Origin: Certhia americana
Taxonomy: Eukaryota; Chordata; Aves; Passeriformes; Certhiidae
Direction: 5' to 3'
Length of the DNA stretch: 64,000 nt
Assembly: GCA_018697195.1 (NCBI GenBank)
Contig: CM031864.1
Span: forward strand, 25,368,086 to 25,432,085
Made by a program: the position numbers and the translations under genes
The notes under the pieces: model-generated
The model's database searches: none
The model's input: only the letters and a program-made list of their open reading frames with translations
What the model was told of the DNA's origin: nothing
Shown: piece by piece, positions 49,143 to 61,100 of the stretch
Numbering within the stretch: the stretch's first letter is position 1
Layout of the letters: every line of letters starts with the position of its first letter

Positions 49143-52100
49143 ATGTCTAAAAAGAAGCTGAAGAAACTAGCTGGAAAGGAAGTCTTTTTGGATGGCCAGG
49201 ATGACAAAGTAGGAGCAGAAATATTATTATTTTTATTATCTTAATTCAAACTCCTACATTTAAGAGACCATAAATTGTTTAGCAGCCTTGTGGTAGAAGG
49301 ATGAATTCAGTTTAAAGACATGGTCAAAAAGGACAGCAGGAGGGTTGAGTTGGGCAGATAAATATATTTTTCTTCAGAGGCTGTAAGAGTGGGCATCAGA
49401 AAACAAGAAACTTTTTTATTTTAGTGTGTCCTTCTGTTTGAGGAAAGTTGGGTGTAATACTGATACTGAAACCAGTGCTGTTTTCTTGGACTGTTCTGTA
49501 TCTTAGATCATATATCCTAATTTTCTGATTAACCACAAGTTGTACTTCATTTTGGTGAGTGACTCAAATATTTCCTTCTAGCCACTGAGACATAAATTAA
49601 TGGCCAAAATTCTCAGCATATTCTAGTACATACTTGAATCTAGTGAGTCAGTTCTCACTGAATCACTTGTAAAATGCAGGTGCCACAGGAGTTGTCAACT
49701 TTCTGGTCATACTTGTGTGTAGCTTCCTGTTATTTTTTATTGGTTATGTCCACTTCTGACAAGTCATTTACTCTTAGAAGTGCAATACATAGTTTAATGT
49801 ATCAGTAGTTTAATAAATCCACACTTAAATTTGCTAGATTTTTTCCCATTGGATTTTGCAAGGAATATGTATAAAGTAAGAGAGCTTTTACCTGTTTTTG
49901 CAAGTGCTAGTAAATGAGCATGATTATGGCCTTATAAAATGAATTATTCATGTTACAATCTTTCTGATCATAGAAAAAATGTCCAAAGTCAAATGTTTGT
50001 AGCTATAGTTTCTTCTGTTGAATTCCTTATTATTATTCAATTTGTCTTTTAAAATAAACTTATCCTAAGGTGCTTCATTGTTTTGGGGTTTTTTTACTTC
50101 TGTAATACAAAGGGTAAACATTTGGCTTAAAACCTCATACTGTAGCTTATTGCCCTTGCTAATGCCTCACCAGTTTGAGGTATACAGCTTTATCAGCAAA
50201 AAGATAAGGGAATCTCTAATAGGAGCAAGGGTCCTGCAGTGTGATCCCAGCATGGGTGGCAGGTGTCTTATTCCCCAAACTGATAGTCCTGGCAGGAGAG
50301 AAACAGTAAAAAATTTTGCTTATGGTGATTAAATTAATTAAAAACTTTCGAGAAAAGGAGGAGGTAGGTTGGAAAGAAATACTAAAAATATCATGGAAAC
50401 TCAGGGTTGTTGGGGAATAGGCCTTGAACAGAGAAATGAATAACTGAGCAGCTGGAAATGGGTTTGTTATCACAAGAAGTTGTCCCAGCAGCCTCATGAG
50501 TTCCACCTACACCAGGGGAGCTCCTTCAGTGCTTTCCAGCTGGTGGGGATAGCATGTTCCCCCGGGGGAGCCTTTGGAATTGTCTGTTATTCTGTTTTTT
50601 TCTGTTGCACTGCTGGTATTGGTCCTGCAGGTTCAGAACCACGGGCAGAATTTCTTAGAACTGCCAGAACTCCCCTAGTTTCTGCAAGCCTTTGATTTTT
50701 GTATTAAGTGCTTTCTAGTGTGGAAGTAAACCAGCTAAGGCCTCTCTAGGTAGGAAAAATTGCTGCAGCAGTGACCTAATGGCCTCACTGAGTCAGCACA
50801 CCCCAGTTATTGAAGGAGTGAATTATTTGTGAAAGGATGAACTGTCTGGAGTTTCCTTATCCAAAATAATCCATGTCTCTGTTGTAATTTTCTACACCCT
50901 GCTGTGGTTTTGGGAAAACTGAGTCATATAACCTAGAGGTGTATAAAAACTACATGTGGGACACATGGTTTTACCTGAGTGCCTGTGATTTGATCATGGT
51001 AGGAATGTTACTGTCTCAGATCTGTAGTTGTCACTGTTGTAGTGGACCTTGTTGAATCACTTAGTAAACATTAAAGTGCTCTGTGATTAAATCATGATGT
51101 GCTTCTAAACTCTTTGCACTCTTGTCTTTGCATGCATATCCTTGGCACCCTTTGATAATGTTTAAGCAGCCAAACCACCCAGTTTTGACATTGTTTTATG
51201 AAGTTGGTTTTTTTTAACTGCAGTTTCCTCTGTAAGCCCGATTATTTTTCTTTTAGAACTCTGAAGACACAAAATCTTACAAGCACACCGTGAAAAGAGG
51301 AACAGAACTAAAGAGGTAAATTTTCAATTTGTCATTAAATAGAACTACTTTAAAGTATAACAAACCATTGAATGCTGAAGACTTTTTTCAACCTGTTCAC
51401 CAAATAAAATAAGGTGTTTTAAACAGTCTTTCTTTGGATATTTTAAATGTAGTGTACAGTAACTGTAACAACTGAGTATTTTTCTCTGCTCTTATAAGAA
51501 AGCTTCCTAATAATTTTCGTATAATTCATGGTTTCTGTAGGATGTTCCTATATTCCCCTCCATTGTTCCTTTCCCAAGTTCCCCAGTCAGTGCAGGATAA
51601 ACAGTTTGAAAGCTGTGTATTTTGGCACTGTGTGACCAAGCTGACCTTTTAGGTGACACACCTCCTTTATCGCTGAACTGCTATTAAAACTTATCTGTGT
51701 GATAAGAAGAAACTCGACTGTGTAGGGTGTCTCTCAAAGCAACAGTGAATGCAGAAAAAACTTTTTCTCCATTTTCTTAAAGTTAAAATGGTTGTACAGT
51801 GGAGAAAGGTAAATCCAAAAAATGGGTGTTTTCAAACTCGTTTGAAGGACAACTGTTGCTTTAAGTTCATATTTAAGACTATGGTGCTCATAAGTGCTTA
51901 GCTCTCAGTCAAAGGCAGGTGCCATTTTTGTTGCTTGTTGCCATTAACTGAGCTACATTATACATTACTTTCTTCATAATGTTTCTGTAGATGCAAACCA
52001 GAGAAAGATGGGAAAGAGAAGAAGCGACACCGAAGTTCTCGTGGTTTTCACGATGCAGATGGGAGATCCCAGGAAAAATCTCCAAAGAGAAGCAAAACCC

Positions 52101-55100
52101 CAGATGGTTCTTCAATTCAAATTGAAAGACAGAAGAAAATAGTGATCCAGTTTAAAGCCAAAGAAATCAAACATGGCAAAACCACCTGCACTCCTGATGT
52201 GGTGACTGCCAGCAAGGAAAGAAGTTGCTTTGATGCAATAGAAGGAAAAAGGCTCTGGCACAGCTTTGAACTTCAGAGGGAGAAGGCGCTGAAGAAAAAG
52301 AGAGAGAAAGCTGAACTCTGTAAACTCAAGCTAAAAGCAGAACAAGGTATGATAGAAAAGTTTAAGTCCTCTGTGTATGAGGTACCACATAAAAGGGCAG
52401 AGGGCTCAAAGAAGCGGAGTGAAGATGTCAGAATTCCCAAAAAGCCACCTGACAGCTCTGCAGGGACTGGGCATAGTGATAGGCCTGCCAATAAGGAGCC
52501 AAGCGCATTGTCTAGCTGCTGGGAAGAAGAGGAGGAAGAAGAATATAAGGACTCTGCTGTGAAAAAGAGGTACATGAGTAAACACAGGTCATCACACTCC
52601 TCATCTGAAACTCCGCCACGACGGGACTCTCGGAAGTGCAAAAAACATGGCACTGGTTCTCCTAAAGCTCCTGAGCACTCAGGAACTAAAGAAGACTTGG
52701 AAGCCACAGCATTGTGTTTTAAGCAGGTAATGAGAATCCTGTACTGTCTATTACGTAGATGTTTCAGGATGGCTTCTTAATGGCAGACAGATTTATATGA
52801 TCAGACAGTCTTCTTACAGAATTCAGTGATGTTTCAGAGCTAACTAGGTGGATTTTTCTGATCCCAACGTAAACCTTGTTTCCATGTTCCTCAGCTAAAT
52901 GTTAAACAGACCAGAAGAGTAAAGGTCTTGTGAGTTGGGACATATCTGCACAGATACTTCCATGGCTTTGCTTTGCTCATGGGGGTGTGCAGTACTTCAG
53001 ATTAGGAATAAATCAGCTGAGTTTTTGTTTTGAGCTGATACGGTTATTTCATTTTTGGAATGAATAAACTGAACCAATGAAAGCTTGCTGCCAGACAGAG
53101 TCTTACTAGAGGAGTGATGCCAGGAGAGCTTAGGCTGGATGTAGGACTAAATTGGTATGTGTGCTGCAGACTTCCCTTTTATCTGTGATGGGTTTGTTTC
53201 TAAGGTCAGGTTGAGGTGCAGAGCCAAACACAAGCTGGATCTTGAGCATGGGGTTTTTTTGCTGTTGTTCTGGTGTAAATACCCAGCATCTTTGAAGATT
53301 CCAGTTTGTGTTACGGTAGCGTGAGCGTTTTGTGTGCATGCTAAGAGTTGTACAGAGCAGGGCAGTCACTGAGGTTGGAATGCACCTCTTCAGATCATCC
53401 AGTCCAGCCCCCTTGCTCAAGCAGGGTCAGCCAGAGCTGGTTGCCCAGGACAAAGGATAGAGATTCCACAACCTCTCTGGGTAGCCTGGTCAAGCACCTT
53501 CAATGCAAAAAAAAGGTGGGGGGTTTAATGTTCAGATGGAATTTGCTGTGTAATCCATTGATATTTATTTAAAAGAAAGCCATGCGTCTAAGCCCTATGA
53601 AAATGATACTGCAGATGCTAATGACTGTAGTTGATATTCCCTATTTCCTGTGTTCTTGTCACAGTTTCAGTTTGAAACTGGACAGAAACATCAATTACGT
53701 CTAGTGGTTTAGGCTTGCCAATTTGAGATTTACCGGCCAACACACCAATTAACGTGGTAGGTTTATTTTTTTGCTGTGAGATAGGATTAGGAGAAAAAGC
53801 AAAACATGTTTAAACTTAAAAGGGTATAAATCAAACTTTATTAACAGGGAAAAGTTTCTCATTTCTTTATGTTCAAGTTTCTCACTGGATCCACAGCAAC
53901 ATTCATCTGCTTCAATTACTGGTGCCTCGGCTCACAGCTGTGCTAGAATGCTACATCCCCCCAATGCAATGACTTACAAGGAAACAAAAACAAAGTCAAA
54001 TATATTTTCACCATAGCTTTACAGCATTTTAAGTCAAGCTTAAAATATCTCTTCAATCCCTTCTATCTAGAATTAACTCTTTCTTTACTGACCTCAGAGT
54101 CCCATGTTATTATCTCTACGTGTTCACCTTTTTTCCCTTTCCTGATTTAGGAGAGAAATGGTATTTGTAATGTCATTTGTTCTCAAGCTTTACCATTAAC
54201 TGAAACAGCTCTATAAAGTCTTGCAACACTGAAAAGCTGATCTGGTCCAAGCTCTGTATCAGGAACATGGCTTGCTGTGCTTCCCTGCTGGCCACATGGT
54301 CCCCGTTGGCACCGCGTGAGCCAGCCCGACTCTGCTGGAGTGATGAAAACAGAAACAAAAACAAACTGTCACGCTTTTATCCTTCTGTCTGTAGCAAATC
54401 TGGCTTAAAGTGGCTGAGCACACAAAGTTCATTGCCAGCCATGCCGAGGTGTCCATGCAAGATCGCTCCAGCCCCTCCAATCCTGACCATGTGGCTGCTC
54501 TTGGTCTGCAATAGTGGCTGCAGGGCTGCTCCTGGCCCCTGGGCCACTCTCTGTCAAGCTACCCCCAGTGCTAACACTGTCCTCTGTCCTGGCACATTCC
54601 CAAGCAGGTTCGTACGAAATATCTTGTTTTTCTGCTGGCAAAGACACAAACAACCCGTCCATTGTGATAAGGCCAGGTGAACTCTTTGTGAAGGCCGACA
54701 GCTCCCTCTGAAGGGTTCAGCAGCCTCCTCGTTGAGGGGTCAAGCGCTCCCTCCTCAGTGAGGGGTTCAGCAGCTCCTCAGTGAGGGGTTCAGCAGCCCG
54801 CTTACCCCCCTTCCAGAGATAGCAAAAGTCTCAGCTGGGCCCCGGGAGCCAGCCCAGACCCAGCCACGTGGGCTGAGCCGGGACCAGCCCGGACCCCAGC
54901 TCACCACCATCAAGGCCAGAAACGAAGAGAGTTCTTCCCGGGGTTTTTTGTCTTAAGATGTGTATTTACAAAAGCTGTATTCACTCTTTTCATTGGCCTA
55001 ATCAGGTGTCAATATTACAAAATTGTCTGATTAGAGCCAACCCAGGGCAGTTCTCTAAAAAACCCTCTAAGACATGTGTTGTTCTTCTGTTTCTGCTTGT

Positions 55101-58100
55101 TTCTAGAATGTTGAGGTCCCGTGTACATCTGACTCCTACCAGAGAGGTGAGGTCAGAAAGCCTGTGCCCGTCCCAAAGGTGAGTGAGGGATTTGTTTTAC
55201 ACTGTAGGGTTTTATTTTTTATTCCAAAACTCTTAACATGGAGATCCCTTGTACCTCAGTATTCCTTGATATTTTGTGATGTTGGTAGGGTGTGTGTTTA
55301 TGGTGTTTTTAATTCTACCTGCAGAGCTCTGAAGACTTTCCACCCCTTCAAGAGAGTCAGAATGCAGAAACAGACCAAGAGGTTGGTAATGCTTTCATTT
55401 AACATATCTGTGTTGTCTTAAAGACCAAGGTCACCAAGGTTGTGTAACTGGACAATTCCATGACCTTTCCTGGTATTTGGCGTTGTTGGCTCATGATCTA
55501 CACTCAATTGTGGAGCATTTATTTAAAAAACTAAGCAAACTTGCTGAAGTGCTGCTAATCACAAACTTTCTGAAAGATAAAGGGTGTCTTTCTTTTACCA
55601 TGTGCAACAAAAAGGCCTTCATAGTTGCTCACAGCTATCTCATTTTTCATCCCCTAATTTTTTAGTTGGTAGGGAAACATATTTTTTAAGAAGTACCGAT
55701 TAGGAAACTTGCAGTTGGTGCAGCAAAAAAATACAGCAAAGGTTTTGAATACCATGTGGAAAGGTCATAAATCTTTCTAGGCCATATTTTGGATGTCTTT
55801 AGTGGAGCACATGCAGAAGTTATGGATTTACATTCCCTGTACTGACTTAAAATTTTTCATCGTTTTGAGGCAATTTTAACAGCTTTAATGCAAAAGTAGC
55901 TTTTTGGGAAATAATTATGAAGTTATTCCTTCCAATGGATTGCACACATGTGCATTTTCTCACTGTAGATGCAGATAGTTGAAGACTTGCACGTTGCTCG
56001 TGTAGAGAAGAGGATGGCCCTGTCTGTAGTTCAGACCTGTGGAGAACTTACAAGTATGGAGATAGATCTTCCAGAACAGGATTTAAATATTTCTGCTGGT
56101 ATGTCATGATTGGATCTGCTTTGCTTTCTAGATGCAACAAGTAATTACAGTTATTGATGGTCTGAGTAGGGAGCACACAACTGATTATTTCTGCTGCTAT
56201 CTCTTTTCTCTCTTCTATTTCCCTAGGGGCTTTTAGTTCTGGTCTGAACATCCTAGTGGTGATTGACACAAATATAATGATTAGTCACCTTGAGTTTGTG
56301 AGATCCCTGAAATCTGAGGCTATACCAGGTATGTAAATATGTTCTGATAAGTAAGACATTGTAAGAAAAACAGATGCTGTAAGAGCTTCAGGCTCCCTGA
56401 AGGAAACCAAGCTCTGGGCTCCTTAAAAAGGCAGCAGGTTTCATGCAGAGGCAGAAGGCACACACTTGAGAGCCTGGTTCTGTAAACCCAAACAAGCTGC
56501 ATCCTCTCAGCTAGGAAACCTCCGCTGTGGAAGCAGAACCTACTGTGCTTATAACGCATATACCTGAAGAGAATCATGGCAGCTATTCCCAGGAATATGC
56601 CTGAATTCTTAGCTATAAACAAGTCTTAACCCTTTCTAAGAACATAATTTAAGCATTTAACCCTTTACTAGTGATAACTCTGTCTTCTAGTCTCCTTTTA
56701 GCATTTCTTTTGCTAGAAATACAAAACAATCTAAAAAGGGTTGAGCAGTCAGTACTTTGTTTCTCTCTTGGTAAAGGTGGCAGAACTGAGCAATTTCTCA
56801 GGAGTTCAGAATGCAGACCCTGGTTTTAATATCTGCCTCTAATATGCTGGGAAACTGTTGATTATTTAATGTTTGCAGGATTAGGATCATGCATGTCAAT
56901 TCTTGGTAGGCATATCTGGAATCTGTCAGAATGCTCAGGGTGCTTTGATGCTTTCAGCTAATGAGTACACTTATTCCAGCCTCCTGGAAAATACCTTTCC
57001 TTAGGGCCTGAGTGATTTTTCAGGAGTGTGTCAGACTGTATTTCTTCTCCCAGGTTAGGAATGCTGTTGCCTTATGTACACTGAGATGCCTTTACAGAAT
57101 ATTGCAACTCCCAGTTCCTGCTCCTGCATCAGACTCACTATGTTGAGAAGGCTGCTGATTCCCAGCCTATTTATTACAAAGCAGATGGTTATTAATGCAT
57201 TTTTTCAAAACTCTGTTCTCATAATATGAATGAGAAAGAAACTGGTTGAAGTATTTGTCATGGGTGGACCAACAGAACAGTTGTTAAATGTCTGATTTAC
57301 CCTGTATTTCATACGAAAGCTTTAAAGTTCAGCCCATACTTACCTACAAATAAAATCATGGTCCAGTATTCACACTTACTGTTCCTGGTTTAGGAGTGCT
57401 GGTTGGCAGTGAACACAAGGCCTTGCTGCTTTTTCTGCTGCTTGTTTTGGCACGGTGACTGCTGTGGTCACTCAGATGTGTGCAGCCTGCTATTCCAGCT
57501 GCTGTTTCACCTTGCTGCAACATCTTACAGTGGGTGTGTGCCAAGATAATTACTGCAAATATGTGTTACAATGTTGTCAAAGTATTCTGCTTATTAAAAT
57601 TGTGCTTCCCTTTTATTTGCCTGGTATTGTAATTTTTTAATGATATCCATGTATCAGTGTAGTGCCAGATTGATGTTAGATTAGAAGGAGGGAAGTCAGA
57701 CTTTTTCAGCTCTTTTTCGAATGCTAGATTCTCTTGAGAAAGGACTGTGAAAACTATTGGCAAAAAGGTGTGAACTTGCATAAATATGATGCTTGAATTG
57801 AAAGTTCTCTGTAGTAGGTTGTGTTACTCCTGCGAATAAATACCTTTGCTTATTTGTGGTGTTTTTTTTCCTTCCAGGAGTTGATAGACTTGCATTAATA
57901 ATTCCCTGGGTCGTCCTACAAGAGCTGGACAATTTGAAGAAGGGGAAAATGTTGCAGCATGTTCGGGACAAAGCTATTCCTGCAGTGCAGTTTATCTACA
58001 AGTGTCTCAAGAGCCAGGATTCCAAACTGTGGGGGCAATCCATGCAGCTGGCTTCTCAAAAAATGTGTAATACATGTGCAATGCATTGTGCTGGGTACTT

Positions 58101-61100
58101 CATCCTTGCACTTCACCTAGTGGCAGCCTTAGAATTCTGAGTTTAACGGATTACTTCTTCACTCTGCTGTTTGCTAATTAAAATGAGCTAATTTCTTACA
58201 GCAGCCTTCAGAGTGTGTCCAAGGCGGTGGCATGTGAATGTGCATGGCATATGTGCATGTTTCTTCACTATCTATTGTTTTACCAGTTGTTTCTCATTTT
58301 CACCTCACACCTGCTTCCTTGTGTGGGGAGTGTTAAATGTACAAAGAGCACCATGAGTGCACTGAGGTGTTTGTGAGGCTGAGTTGTGCCCACATCCCTC
58401 AGCTGTGTCTGCACTGCCTTTGCAGATGGGCTGAGCGATGAGAACAACGATGACCGTGTCCTACAGTGCTGCCTGCAGTACCAGAAGCTCTTCCCACAAG
58501 CCCTTGTCGTCCTCTGCACGTGAGTTCCTGGGTGCCTTTAGCTCTCCTGCCACACTGCTTTCAAATCAGGGTTAAAGTAAGAGCAGTTTCTGAAGTAAGC
58601 TCTTGTAAGGGCAATCACCCTCTTAAAAGCTAGAGTAGAAGGATATAATAAACTACTATAATTGGAGATGGAATGACCATTGTGAGCTTGAGGCCTGAAA
58701 TACAATTCAGCTTACTCGATATTCAGTTTTAAAACTTTGTTAAAGTGTAGGTTTCTCAGATTTTCTGGTTTCTCATAAAAATTATTACTGAGGTTACAAA
58801 ATAGGAAAAAAATACGTGAATTAAGGATTTAATTCAGTTAGAGACTTTATCACTATTCCCAGCCAGGTGAGCAGAAGCAAACAAGGGGTTAATCTTAGAA
58901 AGAGGGAAGCTGGGGATGGATTTGCTGCTGTTCCTGTTTGTGAGGATGACAGCTTGCCTCTGGGTATTGATTCTGAATTTGATATGAGCAGGTGAAGCCA
59001 GCTTGAAGAACCAATACTCCTTGGCTCTACTTGCTCTGGTTTTGTCTAGAACCACTTCCTGCACAGTTCAGTGAGTGGGGTTAAAACTCTGGGTACCATT
59101 TGGGTTGTTCAGGTTGACACAAGTGGCTGCTGAAAATGCCATTTCAGTCACAGTATTAATAAGGGAGTGATGGTGATTTTAGGTTTCACTGATCAAAAAA
59201 ACAGGAGATGACTTTAGAACTGCTTTTCATCCAAAATTTCCTTTATCCTCTACCAATGTAAGCAATGGGAATTTTTGAGAAAGTACTGGGATGCAACTTT
59301 GTCCTGGTTTTTTTCTGCTGGAGCAGAACCTCAGAGTGGCATTGGGGATAATGGTGTGGCCAGCAGAAGAGTTAAAAAGGCTTCAACAAGGAGAATTAAC
59401 TGTAGCCATCAGATAAGATAGCACTGTCTTAGAATTACTGCCCAGTTTGCTTTATGAGATCATAGCAATTGAGCATCACTGCTGTACTAATTATAGCTAT
59501 TGTTTTCTTAAACCTAGACCCCAAAACACTTTTCAATATGTTTCTCATTTTTACTTAATTTTCCAGTTTAGTTTTTTTAACTGCCGCTAATTGTTTGAGA
59601 AAGAGAACTTCATTCTTTATAATGAAGTTCACAAAATAAGTTTTTCAAATACAGGCTTTTTTAGTGTGCTGCTTATATTCCTTTTTTAATGACAATTATT
59701 TTCTAGGGATGATAAAAATTTGTGCAATAAAGCCATTGTGAGTGAGGTCAAGGCGTTCTGCAAAGCTGATCTGGTCACTGCTCTGCAGAATGTGCATGCG
59801 AGCAGGCCCCAGAACTCTGAGGAGCTGCAGCAGCCAAAGCAGGGTGAGTCTTTGGAATATACTGGTTTGTGAGTGTATAAAAATCAATGGGGTAGAGGAA
59901 GAACATATACCTTCTGTTTTCCTATGCTTTGAATCCTTAGGAGTGGTTTTTTTTGTTTGGGGATGGTTTTTTCAAAGGTTTTCTGAAAGTTTGAAATGTT
60001 AATTAAACCATCTTTTCTCAGAGTTCTAGGAAATTCAAATATGATGTATTTTTATTTTATAGAAAAAACCACTGCATTAATTTCCTGTGTTTAGAGTAGT
60101 TTAAAATGTGTCCTGAACTTTTTGTGACTGAAGGAGGTTTTTTCATTTTTCCAAAGATACCGGTACAGCTTACAGAGCTCAGAAGTGATTGTCTTTTGCT
60201 TGCTGATAATCCTGCTTGCTGTATATGATCTAAGTTATTTAAGGAAAAAAGAAATGTGGAGTAAGATCACTAATGAGTAATACTCTGGGGAAATTAACCT
60301 TCCTGGTTAGCAGCTCTTAATTAAAAATACAGTACAAGTGAGTATAACTAGAAATACTTGAAACTTAATTAGGTGTAGCACATCTGCTTTATCAACTGAA
60401 ATGCAGCCTGTCTATTTATGGGGACAAGTTCTTCATGTACCATCAACATGAACTAGATATTAGCCCAGTTTCAATAAATACCTTTTGTGTCATTGGTTTG
60501 GCAGATACAGAATTTGGGAAGACTAGAGGTGATGCTGGTTTTCCTGCCCAATTCCCAAATGTGCTTCCAGACCTTGAAAGGAACTTAGGAGAAGCTTTGT
60601 CTTGTATTTTGGAGACTGAAATGAAACTTGCATTTGGAAACCTGTGGATGGAGGTGGTTTCTTATATCATCTTGCTTGATATTTTGATTATTAAGATGTT
60701 TGAATGTTTTTGGTATTTTATTGCTATTAATAGCTGTGCCAAGCCAAACCCAACTCTTACAGGTCCCTGATGTCACTGACAGGGAACAGCTCAGTGTTCA
60801 CTTCTAATGTTTCATTTTATAGCAAGATTGTCGTGTTTGACCACTAGTGTGCAACATGTGCAGTATTTTAGTAGAATTTTAATAACACAGTAACAGGAGC
60901 ACTGGTTTCTCAATGTGAAGTTTCAGCATTCTTTTTATTAGTGGCATTAAAATTCTATTTCAGCTTTTATAGTCAAGTAAATCCCTGCACTGTAGATACA
61001 TACTGTAAATCATTCTGTCATGTTCTGTATGATATCAGGGCATTTGTTGCAGGTACTTCTTCCCCACCAGAACAGATGTGGATAAAACTGTTCACAGCTA

